From the NCBI RefSeq assembly GCF_018417595.1, contig NZ_CP070982.1:4391001-4455000 (forward strand): a stretch of DNA of 64,000 nt. Direction: 5' to 3'. This DNA is from Pseudomonas entomophila (GTDB taxonomy: Bacteria > Pseudomonadota > Gammaproteobacteria > Pseudomonadales > Pseudomonadaceae). The translations under genes were made by a program, and so were the position numbers. How positions within the stretch are numbered: the stretch's first letter is position 1; every line of letters starts with the position of its first letter. Of this stretch, positions 7,501-14,753 are shown piece after piece. The notes beneath the pieces are model-generated. The model searched no databases, was not told the origin of the DNA, and saw nothing but the letters and a program-made list of their open reading frames with translations.

Positions 7501-9258
7501 CAGGCGGTTGCCGGCGCCGTTGTCGACGTGTTCCAGGCGGCCGGCGCGGTCATGGCCGAGGGTGAGCCGATTGTCGTAGGCGTCGCTCAGGGCGACCAGG
7601 CGGCCATCGATGAAATGCAGGTAGCGCGGGCGCTCGCCGGCTTCGGCGATCACCAGCTCGCCCTCGGCCTCACCGAGGAAGATCGCCGCGTTGCTCAGGC
7701 TGTTGCAGATGAATGGGCGGCGGCTGTCGGGCATCGGGAAGCGGGTGCGGCGGTTCTCGTGGTCGCACCACACCACGCCCTGGCCGTCGGCCTGCAGCTG
7801 GTGGCACAGGCTGTGGCTCCAGCCGGGGCCCAGGCCGTGGTCGATCTCGGCCGCGCTGGTGCGGTACATCCGCACCCAGGCCAGCGGCAGCACGCCGAAC
7901 AGCTCGGCATCCTGCAGCGTGAGCAGCTCCTCGCCGGTGACCATCGACACCGGGCAACGGTTGGTGACGGTCTCGTCGGCGCGCTGGGCGGGCTTGTCGC
8001 TGGGGGTGCGGGGCTGGCTGGGGGCGTCGGGCAGGTCCGCTTCCGGCTCTACCCGCAGCGCCGCCTGGCGCTTGCCACGCACCACCGAGACGGCGTCGTC
8101 CACCACCATGTCGAGGTCTTGCGGGGCGCTCTTGATGGCCAGCGGTACCTTGGCGGCGCTGTTGACCTCGACGCTGCCGCCCGTCAGCAGCGGCTTGGCC
8201 AGGCGGGCATGGGCCGCCAGGGCGTGGTCGCGGCTGAGGTCGATCAACCGTTGCAGGCTGCCGAGCAGGTCGCTGGCAACGCCGCCCGCATGCTTGAGGC
8301 CCTTGGCGGTCAGCCGGAACGCCAGGCCCAGGCCACCGGACAGCACGTCCAGCAACAGGCCGGCGTTGAGCATGGCGAAAGCCTGGGCCTGCCATTCGGG
8401 CGGGGTCAGGGCCAGCCACTGCAGGATCGCGGTGGCGTAGAAGAACATCAGCAGCTCGTCGTGGAGCATCAGGTTGGCGGTGTGCAGCAGGCTGGCCGCC
8501 TGGGCCTTGAGCTTCTGGAAGTCCGCCTCGCTGATGTGCTGCAACAGCTTGTCGCGGGCGCCATCGAGGTTGAACAGCAGCTTGACCAGGGTCTTGAGGT
8601 CGTCGAGCAGGTTCATCAACACGCTGCTGACGCCCTTGTACATCGCCGCGTTGATGTCCTTCAGGCGTTGCAAGGAGCCCACCGGCGGCATGCGGTCCCA
8701 GTGCGGGCCGATGCGCTCGGCCCACTCGCTGTCCAGCCAGCCCTTGAGCTGGTCGAGCAGACCGTCGTAGGAGCCGTGCAGCGCCTCGATCTCGGCCGGG
8801 CCGACCTTGGGGTGGAACAACAATGTGTAGCGGCGGTTGGCGTGGCAGCCGCTGATGGTCGCCCTGCCCTGCTCGTCGAGCTGGCCCTCGAAGCGCTGCG
8901 GGGCCTGGCCTGGCGGCACCTGCTCCACCAGCGCGTAGGGCGTGCCGCCGATGGGCACGAAGGCCAGGCTCTCGAAGCGGTGCACGATGTTCAGCACGCC
9001 ATTGGCCGGGCAGTTGGCGTAGCCAGTGATCGTGCGCGCCCCCAGCCCCTTGGCCTGGCGCAGCACCTCGTTGCCCTCGCTGTCGGTGAAGCGCAGCTCC
9101 TGCTCCAGGTTCAGCGCCCAGCCCAGCCACAGGCTGTCCTGCAACTTTTCGAAAGTGGCCAGGCTGTGCTGGCGGAAATGGGTGATCCGCGCCGGGCCGT
9201 CGGGCTTGCGGGCGTCGAGGTTGTCGTAGAGGAACTTGGCGTAGATCAGGAGGCTCAT
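4552..9258 (-). CDS. Rhs-family type VI secretion effector with C-terminal toxin
   Basis: A 1,568-residue polymorphic toxin. Residues 1 to about 600 form a non-PAAR N-terminal region with a hydrophobic stretch ('LLMFFYATAILQWLAL', 'GLLLDVLSGGLGLAF'). From 'CPVSMVTGEELLTLQDAELF' the Rhs shell begins, with many YD repeats (such as 'YRYDALGRL'), closing with 'YLTPDPIGLAGGVNGYL' and 'DPLGL', the self-cleavage region. The last 125 residues (about 1444-1568, DNA 4555-4929) are the toxin: they include H1478 and H1483 in 'GHAFTRHGKENTRFL' and end in 'GRMITAFPGEMP', reminiscent of RNase A-like or EndoU-like (BECR-fold) nucleases. The start at 9258 overlaps the DUF4123 stop as ATGA; the longer frame to 9843 only shadows that gene. 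DNA becomes AT-rich at the tip. Confidence 0.9.
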   Translation of the reverse strand: MSLLIYAKFLYDNLDARKPDGPARITHFRQHSLATFEKLQDSLWLGWALNLEQELRFTDSEGNEVLRQAKGLGARTITGYANCPANGVLNIVHRFESLAFVPIGGTPYALVEQVPPGQAPQRFEGQLDEQGRATISGCHANRRYTLLFHPKVGPAEIEALHGSYDGLLDQLKGWLDSEWAERIGPHWDRMPPVGSLQRLKDINAAMYKGVSSVLMNLLDDLKTLVKLLFNLDGARDKLLQHISEADFQKLKAQAASLLHTANLMLHDELLMFFYATAILQWLALTPPEWQAQAFAMLNAGLLLDVLSGGLGLAFRLTAKGLKHAGGVASDLLGSLQRLIDLSRDHALAAHARLAKPLLTGGSVEVNSAAKVPLAIKSAPQDLDMVVDDAVSVVRGKRQAALRVEPEADLPDAPSQPRTPSDKPAQRADETVTNRCPVSMVTGEELLTLQDAELFGVLPLAWVRMYRTSAAEIDHGLGPGWSHSLCHQLQADGQGVVWCDHENRRTRFPMPDSRRPFICNSLSNAAIFLGEAEGELVIAEAGERPRYLHFIDGRLVALSDAYDNRLTLGHDRAGRLEHVDNGAGNRLYLAYQGSRLVALELQVRQPLLDAKGREQSPWVRVATLASYHYNDAGQLIEAGNGLDERERYRYDAANVILERLLAGGAAFYWEWEGEGKQARCVRHWSSVPGLEARYQWDGQGAVTVHNADGSQQVFQHDDKARLVRQVDADGAEHHKTYDDHGRLVAERNPLGAETVYSYDEAGHLLSVQPEDGEATHYHYRDGHVCEVRRGQARWLYQRNAQGDVIRQTDPCGQVTGYLYDTQGRLVGIRQADGSLHELGWSAAGQLVSETLPGGGSRRYRYDALGRLVMRQRENAAVTQYKWDLAGRVSEVSLPGGGVRRYEYNAYGRVTAQRDELGRVTRFEYDDGLHLPSRRIDPDGSFLSYRYDNPQLQLSEVVNARGEHYRLAYHPNGLLAEETGFDGQVTRYRYDLNGQLLEKAEHGETGEPWLTRYTRDKQGRLLVKTLPDGQQVEHSYDALGRLVQVDDGHWPLAYTYDLCDRLVTEHQGWATLHYGYDAMGRVSHCRLPDGSRLDYRYQPGDHLQAIDLDGQRLTAHRTQHGREVARQQGDLLSQFQYDGQGRLLAQRVDRKEGSVFLRRYHYDDSGNLTRLEDTRRGTRTYQYDPLDRLTAVRGELAEYFVHDPAGNLLAQSGLHGDPRDVRVEANRLLMHGDSHYDYDRFGNQVSERRGHGQQLVTHYHYDSQHRLACVDLPDGRQARYRYDAFGRRVSKAVGDTVTTFIWQGERLLAEHCQGRWRSYVYEPGGFRPMVMLLRDGDGPAETLHYHLDHLGTPQELTSSSGRVRWSARYRAYGHVLRLDVDHIDNPLRFQGQYYDEETGLHYNRHRYYNPQTGRYLTPDPIGLAGGVNGYLYGVNPTGWVDPLGLSNCPGEESCTILEKAHRTDDVRAPIDPYDGSKYGHAFTRHGKENTRFLKSRAEKMNRANGQWLDDFAAAEFVDSVPGVGKVVVDLPSHVPARLVNPDGTFSPVFKVTIVRNGLGRMITAFPGEMP

Positions 9259-9995
9259 GGGGTGATGTCCTTGTTCACGTGCGCCAGCAGCCGTTCCATG
9301 GCTGGCGTGTCGAGCGGGGCACCCAGGGCCAGGCGCTCGACCTTGCAGCGCAGGGTGGCCTCGGGGAGGGCGAAGTAGAGATCGGGGTGGACCTCGCGCA
9401 GCCATTGCATGAGGTTGTCGATGACCGGGCCGGGGTCGCGCCGGTGCAGGTGCTCGAGCAGTTCGGCGCTGACCGGCCACCAGGGGAATGGCTCGATGTT
9501 CAGGCGCGCGGCCTGGCGCAACGAGCGCGCCTGGCCGTTGCTCCAGACCCGGCTGAACACCGGCAGCAACGTGGGCGAACCGGCCTGCTCGTGGTCGAGC
9601 AGGGCCAGCAGTTGGTGGCCGTCCCACAGGCGCAGGAACACCGCAGTGCCGTCCGGCAGCTTCACCTGGGTCAGGCTGCGCAGGTACTCGAACACCTGCG
9701 CGGGCGGGTGCGACGACACCGCCAGCCAGCCCCAGTCGCGGCAACCGGCGGTGCCGCACCAGGCGAGGAACTCGCCCTGGGGCGCGGCCTCCACCAGGTA
9801 GGGCATGGCTTCGAGCCAGCCGGCGTAGGGGGTGCCTTTCCACAACGGCAGGGGTACCTGAAAACCGTCGTGTCGGCGGTAAGCCGCCAGCGCGTCGGCC
9901 TCGCTGACGCTGCCGAACACCACGTACAGACGTTCGCCATCGGCCAGGGGATTGGCCGCGAGCCAGGCTTCGGGGGTGAGGGTTTCACAGGTCAC
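9255..9995 (-). CDS. DUF4123 type VI effector adaptor/chaperone
   Basis: A 246-residue DUF4123 protein ('RLYVVFGSVSEADALAAYRR' near residue 22, 'YLVEAAPQGEFLAWC', 'LRLWDGHQLLALL'). Members (Tap-1/TEC, VasW) bind the C-terminus of VgrG and load a specific effector onto the spike. The gene lies exactly between vgrG, whose end it overlaps by 11 bases, and rhs, whose start it overlaps by four, which fits a dedicated loader of this Rhs protein onto this VgrG. Length is at the low end of normal. No signal peptide, so cytoplasmic. Confidence 0.85.
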   Translation of the reverse strand: MTCETLTPEAWLAANPLADGERLYVVFGSVSEADALAAYRRHDGFQVPLPLWKGTPYAGWLEAMPYLVEAAPQGEFLAWCGTAGCRDWGWLAVSSHPPAQVFEYLRSLTQVKLPDGTAVFLRLWDGHQLLALLDHEQAGSPTLLPVFSRVWSNGQARSLRQAARLNIEPFPWWPVSAELLEHLHRRDPGPVIDNLMQWLREVHPDLYFALPEATLRCKVERLALGAPLDTPAMERLLAHVNKDITP

Positions 9996-12027
9996 AGGCG
10001 CCCTCCTTGCACCGCTCGCACTCTTCGCAGAACGCGGCGTTGCGGCGGAAGGTATCGAGCTGCGCCTGGGTCAGCGGCCGGCCTGCCACGGCCTGCTCGG
10101 CCTGGGCGGTGGCGCCCGGAAGCAGGGGCATGGCCGGGGTGCCACCAGCGACCTGGCCGTCTGAGTCGACATAGAGCCCTTTGCCAAACGTCACCCCATT
10201 GGCATCGACCCGCACAAAACCACCACCAGCGCGCAGTACCACCTCGCTGCCGGCATCGAGCACCAGCCGCCTGCCGGCTGACAGGTGGACCTCCTGCCCG
10301 GCCTCGACCAGCAACGCCTGGCCCAGCTTCATGTGCCGGGAGTTGGCGATACTCAGGTGATCGTCACCACGCAACTCGGTCTTGCGGTCGCCATGCACGG
10401 TGCGATGTTGCTGGGCGTGGTACTCGCTGTGGACGTCGCCCTGCACGGTGTCGTGGCGCTCGTTGCGGACCTGAACGCGCTGGTCGTGGCCGACGCTCTG
10501 TTCCCAGTCGCGCTGGGCATGAATGAAGATCTGCTCCTGCCCCTGGCGGTCCTCGATGCGCAGTTCGTTGCTGCCCTCGGCCCCCGGCGAGCTGGCCGTC
10601 TTGAACACGCTGCGGGTCTTGTTGGCGGGCAGTTCCAGGGGCGGCAGGTGAGCGGCGTTGTACAGGCAGCCGGCGACCACTGGCCGGTCAGGGTCGCCGT
10701 CGAGGAACGCCACCAGCACCTCCATGCCGACCCGGGGAATGACCAGGCTGCCGTAGCCGTTGCCCGCCCAGTTGCTGGCCACACGCAGCCAGCAGCTGGT
10801 CTTTTCGTCGCGCTGGCCGTCGCGGTCCCAGTGGAACTGCACCTTGATCCTGCCGAGGGCGTCGCAGTGGATCTCTTCACCTGCCGGGCCGGTCACCCTG
10901 GCGGTCTGGGCGCCGTGGATGCGTGGCCGCTGGCCGGGTGCCGGTGGCCGATAGGGAGTACCCCAGGGCAGCGCCTTGAACTGGTTGCGATAGCCCTGCC
11001 AGGTCGCCGCCCCGCCTTCGCCGCCAGCCTCTTCCAGGACTTGTGGCTGATGGCCTTCGTGGCTGACCTCGGCCAGGAGCCACAGGGCGTTCCAGGCATC
11101 GCGGGGGTGCGCTTCGAGGGTGAAGAAATGGCCACTGCGCAGGGCCGGCTGGTCGCTGTTGCCCTCGGCTTGCAGGTAGTCGGCCCTAAGGCTTTCGAGG
11201 GCCCGCTGGCTCACGTGGCGAGCGCCTTCGCGGTCGGTGAAGTCCCCGGGAAACCCGTAGTCCTCGACGTCCGGCTGGGGCACGGGCAGTTCGGGTTGAT
11301 GTGCGCCGTGCAGCAGCAGGTTGGGCTTTTCGAAGTCGTAACCGCGTCGGCTGGCCCTGGCGGTGCGGGCCGCCACCCGCGCGCCGAAGCGGTTGACCAC
11401 CGGCTGGTCCCGGGCCTGGCCACTGTCGGGGGCGAAGCGGGTCGGCCGGGCCAGGCGCGGGAAGGCGCTCTGGTCGTCGCCGAACACCAGCAGGTGGCCG
11501 TCGGGGCTGTGCTCGAAATGGTAGTGCAGCCCCTCCTCCGCGCACAGCCGCTGGATGAACGCCAGGTCGGTCTCGTCGTACTGGGTGCAATAGTCGCGCT
11601 TGAGGTAGACCGTGGGGCCAAGCTGGAATCGGTAGGCGTCGGCGAGGATGCCGTGGGCCTTGAGCACCGCGGCGATGATCTGCGGCACGGTTTGCTGCTG
11701 GAAGATGCGCAGGTCGCGGTTGTGCTCGAGGTAGGCCAGGCGCGGGACCAGCTCCAGCCGGTAGTGGGTCAGCCGGGCGCCGGTGTCGCCCTGGGAGACG
11801 CAGGCGATCTGCCCGTGGATGCACTGGCCGTCGCCGCCGATCTGCAAGGTCGCCAGTTTGTGCAGCAGGTGTTCCAGGTCGATGGCCGGGTCTTCGCTGA
11901 CCAGTTCGACACTGAACAGGTAAGGCGTGCCAAGCGCCTCCTTGCCGGTGAAACGCAATACTTGCAAGTCCGTTTGAACACCGTGGACCTGCAAGCTGAA
12001 TCGGGGCTGATCTCCTGATCCGAACAT
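9985..12027 (-). CDS. vgrG: type VI secretion spike protein VgrG
   Basis: A 680-residue VgrG. Residues 1 to about 340 are the gp27-like base ('FRFTGKEALGTPYLFSVEL' region, 'YDETDLAFIQRLCAEEGLHY'), followed by the gp5-like OB fold around 370-460 ('SLVIPRVGMEVLVAFLDGDP') and a needle of short repeats. The protein trimerises and tips the Hcp tube. Unusually, it ends in a cysteine cluster 'CEECERCKEGACDL' (Cys 667, 670, 673, 678), which could bind metal and may be the docking site for the DUF4123 adaptor. The ATG at 12027 has AAGGA upstream. First gene of the vgrG-DUF4123-rhs-immunity transcript. No other structural type VI genes are in the window. Confidence 0.93.
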   Translation of the reverse strand: MFGSGDQPRFSLQVHGVQTDLQVLRFTGKEALGTPYLFSVELVSEDPAIDLEHLLHKLATLQIGGDGQCIHGQIACVSQGDTGARLTHYRLELVPRLAYLEHNRDLRIFQQQTVPQIIAAVLKAHGILADAYRFQLGPTVYLKRDYCTQYDETDLAFIQRLCAEEGLHYHFEHSPDGHLLVFGDDQSAFPRLARPTRFAPDSGQARDQPVVNRFGARVAARTARASRRGYDFEKPNLLLHGAHQPELPVPQPDVEDYGFPGDFTDREGARHVSQRALESLRADYLQAEGNSDQPALRSGHFFTLEAHPRDAWNALWLLAEVSHEGHQPQVLEEAGGEGGAATWQGYRNQFKALPWGTPYRPPAPGQRPRIHGAQTARVTGPAGEEIHCDALGRIKVQFHWDRDGQRDEKTSCWLRVASNWAGNGYGSLVIPRVGMEVLVAFLDGDPDRPVVAGCLYNAAHLPPLELPANKTRSVFKTASSPGAEGSNELRIEDRQGQEQIFIHAQRDWEQSVGHDQRVQVRNERHDTVQGDVHSEYHAQQHRTVHGDRKTELRGDDHLSIANSRHMKLGQALLVEAGQEVHLSAGRRLVLDAGSEVVLRAGGGFVRVDANGVTFGKGLYVDSDGQVAGGTPAMPLLPGATAQAEQAVAGRPLTQAQLDTFRRNAAFCEECERCKEGACDL

Positions 12028-12363
12028 TCGCCATCCTTATGCCAGGTACGCTCACGGCGCCGCACCCACACGAAAGTGCAAGTACGGGGCGCGTTGAAGC
12101 CGTTGAGAAGTACCCGAAGCATAAGGCAATGAAAGTGCGCAACTTTTGCGCAACCACACACAAGCAAATGATTTAAAAAGAGAAACTCGAATTTATTTCA
12201 ATTTATTTTTATATTAAATATCGACAAATAATTACCCGCACAAAACAATCAATAAGACGCTTCCCAATACAAAGTAGGAGGCGCCTTACAAACCTAAAAA
12301 TATCTAAACAAAATTATAAACAAGATAACGCGAAAATTCGCACCACACATCCGCATCGAACAT
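12028..12363. promoter_or_regulatory. AT-rich leader of the vgrG operon with a 7-bp palindrome
   Basis: This 336-base stretch holds no gene on either strand. The half next to the LysE gene (12170-12360) is strikingly AT-rich. A perfect inverted repeat, TGCGCAA and TTGCGCA separated by CTT, lies at 12136-12152, about 110 bases before vgrG, and could be an operator. No convincing sigma-54 site (GG-N10-GC with the expected flanks) was found. The promoter of the operon must lie here because the gene behind it ends at 12364. Confidence 0.4.
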
Positions 12364-13005
12364 TCAAATAGATGCAGCGAGGATGAATTCGCGATAACCG
12401 GAGACAATCACATACACCGCGAAATAGCAGAAAATGGCCGCCGACAGCAGGTAGGACCACGTCAGCAGCCGATCACCGAGCAGGCGCCCGCCATGGCTGG
12501 CGATGCCGCACAGCGACAGGCACCAGACCAGCCCGGCGGCGAAGAAGCCCCCCAGGAACAACCCCGCGTCGAGCAGGCTGCCACCACCGGACCTGGAGAT
12601 CAGCACCCCACCCACCGCCGCGAACCAGAGGATGGCGCTGGGCGAGGACATGGCCAGGAAGATCCCACGCAGGAACTCGCGCCAGCCCGACTCCACCACC
12701 ACCTCGCCCCGCGACGCCAGGTGCCCGCCGCGCCAGGCCGCCAGCAGCATCTTCAGGGCGAACCACACCAGCAGCGCCGAGCCGCCCAGCCACAGGGTCC
12801 AGCGCACGCTTTCGAACTGCAGCAGCACGGTCATGCCGGCCAGCGCGGCAATCGCGTAGACCAGGTCGCCGACACAGGTGCCCAGGCCCAGCCAGAACCC
12901 CTGGAGGAAGCCGCGCTGCATGGCCAGGGTGATCATGGCGATATTGGCAATGCCAATATCCAGGCAAAGGGACAGGCTGAGCAGGAAACCGTTGGAGAAG
13001 GGCAT
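12364..13005 (-). CDS. LysE-family amino-acid exporter
   Basis: A 213-residue, very hydrophobic inner-membrane protein with about six predicted membrane segments. The N-terminal 'GFLLSLSLCLDIGIANIAMI', then 'GFWLGLGTCVGDLVYAIAAL' and a central 'AMSSPSAILWFAAVGG' match the LysE/RhtB pattern, where the last corresponds to the usual NPK/NP motif region. Family members export amino acids or related metabolites; the substrate here is unknown. The stop at 12364 is followed by the vgrG leader, and the upstream gap to hicB is about 70 bases. Confidence 0.85.
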   Translation of the reverse strand: MPFSNGFLLSLSLCLDIGIANIAMITLAMQRGFLQGFWLGLGTCVGDLVYAIAALAGMTVLLQFESVRWTLWLGGSALLVWFALKMLLAAWRGGHLASRGEVVVESGWREFLRGIFLAMSSPSAILWFAAVGGVLISRSGGGSLLDAGLFLGGFFAAGLVWCLSLCGIASHGGRLLGDRLLTWSYLLSAAIFCYFAVYVIVSGYREFILAASI

Positions 13006-13075
13006 GCAAGACTCGTGTGGGTACTGGGTTGATGGTGCGCCACAATAGCCATGCCGACGAATGGCGCCAACCCTG

Positions 13076-13408
13076 TCAGGCCATCGCGGCCTGCTCGAAG
13101 ACTTCGTCAGCCCATTGATTCAGGCTCTTTCCCGCCGCCCTCGCCGCAATGCTGGCGGCGGCATGGACTTCAGGGCGAATACGCAGCATGACCTTGCCGG
13201 AAGCCGGTTTTTCCGGGGTGATGCCCTGCTCTGCACAGTCGGCCAGGTAGTCATCAAGTGCCTCGCGGAATGCCTCATGCAGCTCGGGAACCGAGCTTGC
13301 GTGGAAGCTGATGATGTCGCGCAGGCCAAGCACGCGGCCAACGAAGATATCGTCGCGCTCGTCGTACTCGACACGTGCGGCATAGCCCTTGTAACGCATG
13401 CAACTCAT
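13076..13408 (-). CDS. hicB: HicB-family antitoxin
   Basis: A 110-residue protein with the HicB layout: a degenerate RNase H-like N-terminal domain ('YKGYAARVEYDERDDIFVGRV', 'FHASSVPELHEAFREALDDY') and a C-terminal ribbon-helix-helix DNA-binding part ('GKVMLRIRPEVHAAASIAAR', 'GKSLNQWADEV'). It should neutralise HicA and repress the operon. Its start overlaps the hicA stop as ATGA, so synthesis is coupled. The ribbon-helix-helix is the likely reader of the palindrome upstream of hicA. Confidence 0.9.
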   Translation of the reverse strand: MSCMRYKGYAARVEYDERDDIFVGRVLGLRDIISFHASSVPELHEAFREALDDYLADCAEQGITPEKPASGKVMLRIRPEVHAAASIAARAAGKSLNQWADEVFEQAAMA

Positions 13409-13659
13409 GGTCGGACTCCTGCCCGCAACAGGAACTCGCGGGCTTCTTCAATCTGATATCGCCTGGCCTCCTTGCCAGGGTGTGGACGATGGCATCGCCA
13501 GAACTGGCCACTGAGCTGGATCTTGACCCTGGAGCCTTGCCGTTCGAGTACCTGGCCACCCAGGTACAACACCAATGCTTCGATCTCGGCAAATGGCAGA
13601 GAAGCAGTAGTCGGCGTTCTGAAGATGCTGTCCAGAATTTTGCGATATCGAGTGTTCAT
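13405..13659 (-). CDS. hicA: HicA-family mRNA interferase toxin
   Basis: An 84-residue toxin of the HicA type, a small double-stranded-RNA-binding-like fold that cleaves mRNA. The segment 'GSRVKIQLSGQFWRCHRPHP' with 'GKEARRYQIEEAREFLLRAG' matches the subfamily in which the histidine sits in the 'HRPHP' strand and not in a GSHxxF motif. It is encoded ahead of hicB, the usual order. No Shine-Dalgarno sequence precedes the ATG at 13659, and the predicted transcription start is only about ten bases upstream, so translation may be close to leaderless, which would keep toxin output low. Confidence 0.87.
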   Translation of the reverse strand: MNTRYRKILDSIFRTPTTASLPFAEIEALVLYLGGQVLERQGSRVKIQLSGQFWRCHRPHPGKEARRYQIEEAREFLLRAGVRP

Positions 13660-13666
13660 CGGGAAA

Positions 13667-13702
13667 TGCTATCAAAATAAGATAGCACTTTTTCCATGAC
13701 AT
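13667..13702 (-). promoter_or_regulatory. hicAB promoter with overlapping palindromic operator
   Basis: A perfect inverted repeat (TGCTATC and GATAGCA, seven-base spacer) spans 13667-13687. On the minus strand a -10-like TATTTT (13674-13679) sits in its spacer and an ATGTCA (13697-13702) lies exactly 17 bases upstream as a -35. Binding of HicB to the palindrome would cover the -10, giving autorepression. The -35 and -10 are weak matches, so the promoter call is tentative. Confidence 0.5.
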
Positions 13703-13706
13703 TCAT

Positions 13707-14672
13707 TCAGGATTTTTCATCCCCCGCCAACACCTGCGCATACCGCCCCCGGTCCACATTCGCTCCGCTGAGCACCACCGCGACACGCTTGCCGGCCTGG
13801 CGCTCGCGCTCCTGCAGCAACGCCGCCAAGGCTGCGGCGCCGGCCCCTTCGGCCGTGTTGTGAGTGGCTTCGTGGTACAGCCGCATGGCGGCCGCGATCT
13901 CACGGTCATCCACCCGCACGATGCGTGCGGCATTTTCGCGAACCAGGGCGAAGGCCTCCGGATGGGGCACGCGGCAGGCCATGCCGTCGGCGAAGGTGTC
14001 CGCAGTGGCCGTGGTGACGATACGCCCCAGCTCGAAACTCTGGGCATAGGCGTCCGCAGCACTGGAGACCACGCCGACGATCTCGGTGTCCAGCCCCAGC
14101 AGGTTGCGCGCCTGGATAAGCCCGCAGATGCCCGAGCCCATGCCGATCGGCACGTACACGCAATCCAGCCCGCTCACTGCCTCGAACAGTTCCAGGGCGT
14201 AGGTAGCCACGCCGCGCACCAGTTCCGGGTGGAACGACGGCACCATCGCATAGCCACGGGCCTCGGCGATCCTCGCCGCTTCCTCCCGCGCCACGTCGAA
14301 GTCGACGCCATGTTCCACCAGCTCGGCGCCCAGTGCGCGCATGGCGGCGTTCTTCTCGCGGGAGTTGCCTTGCGGTACCACGATCACCAGCGGCAGGCCG
14401 GCCTGGCGCGCCGCCAGGGCCATGCTCTGGCCGTGGTTGCCCCGGGTCGCGGTAACCAACCCGCGCGGCACCTGGCCGCTGGCCAGCAACGCACGCACGT
14501 AGACCAGGCCACCGCGCACCTTGAAGGCACCGGTGGGCGCATGGTTCTCGTGCTTGACCCACACCTGGCAACCCAACCGCTCGGCCAGCAGCGGCCAGGC
14601 GTGCTGCGGGGTCGGTGGCACATGCTGGTGGACGAACGTGGCGGCTTCGCGCAGGGCGGGCAGGTCGAACAT
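13707..14672 (-). CDS. threonine/serine dehydratase-like PLP enzyme
   Basis: A 321-residue fold-type II PLP enzyme. The lysine that binds PLP is K51 in 'HAPTGAFKVRGG', and the phosphate loop is 'GSGICG' in 'YVPIGMGSGICGL'. The family removes ammonia from threonine or serine; close relatives annotated as hydroxyectoine or threonine dehydratase cannot be told apart here. I chose the ATG at 14672 because AAGGA lies eight bases upstream; the ATG at 14681 overlaps that site. The gene diverges from a MocR-type PLP-binding regulator, with direct repeats between them, so it is probably a target of that regulator. Confidence 0.85.
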   Translation of the reverse strand: MFDLPALREAATFVHQHVPPTPQHAWPLLAERLGCQVWVKHENHAPTGAFKVRGGLVYVRALLASGQVPRGLVTATRGNHGQSMALAARQAGLPLVIVVPQGNSREKNAAMRALGAELVEHGVDFDVAREEAARIAEARGYAMVPSFHPELVRGVATYALELFEAVSGLDCVYVPIGMGSGICGLIQARNLLGLDTEIVGVVSSAADAYAQSFELGRIVTTATADTFADGMACRVPHPEAFALVRENAARIVRVDDREIAAAMRLYHEATHNTAEGAGAAALAALLQERERQAGKRVAVVLSGANVDRGRYAQVLAGDEKS

Positions 14673-14721
14673 GGCGGGCATCCTTCATCGGTTGGGGTTG
14701 AACCGATGCTAAGCGCCGGGC

Positions 14722-14753
14722 ATTGTATGGGTCCAAAGTTATATTGCATGGGT
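14722..14753. promoter_or_regulatory. direct-repeat operator for the MocR regulator
   Basis: Two copies of ATTGyATGGGT (14722-14732 and 14743-14753) are spaced exactly 21 bases apart, two helical turns, in the short region between the divergent dehydratase and MocR genes. MocR proteins such as PdxR and GabR bind direct repeats with such spacing. A -10-like TATATT (14739-14744) lies between the copies. The repeats overlap two candidate start codons of the MocR gene. Confidence 0.5.

Noticed and set aside
5050-9378. A 1,442-codon open frame antisense to rhs
   Set aside because: It mirrors the rhs codons, is Val/Ala/Gln-rich in the way of a GC-rich shadow frame, and has no domain or ribosome-binding site.
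9259-9843. N-terminal extension of the Rhs frame
   Set aside because: It overlaps the DUF4123 gene in another frame, and the ATGA junction at 9258 with a family-like MSLLIYAKFLYDN start is a better start.
12028-12363. Sigma-54 promoter for the T6SS operon
   Set aside because: No TGGCACG-N4-TTGCA-like site with correct spacing could be found in the leader.
13860-14726. Long N-terminal extension of the MocR frame
   Set aside because: It is antisense to the dehydratase and carries no recognisable domain.
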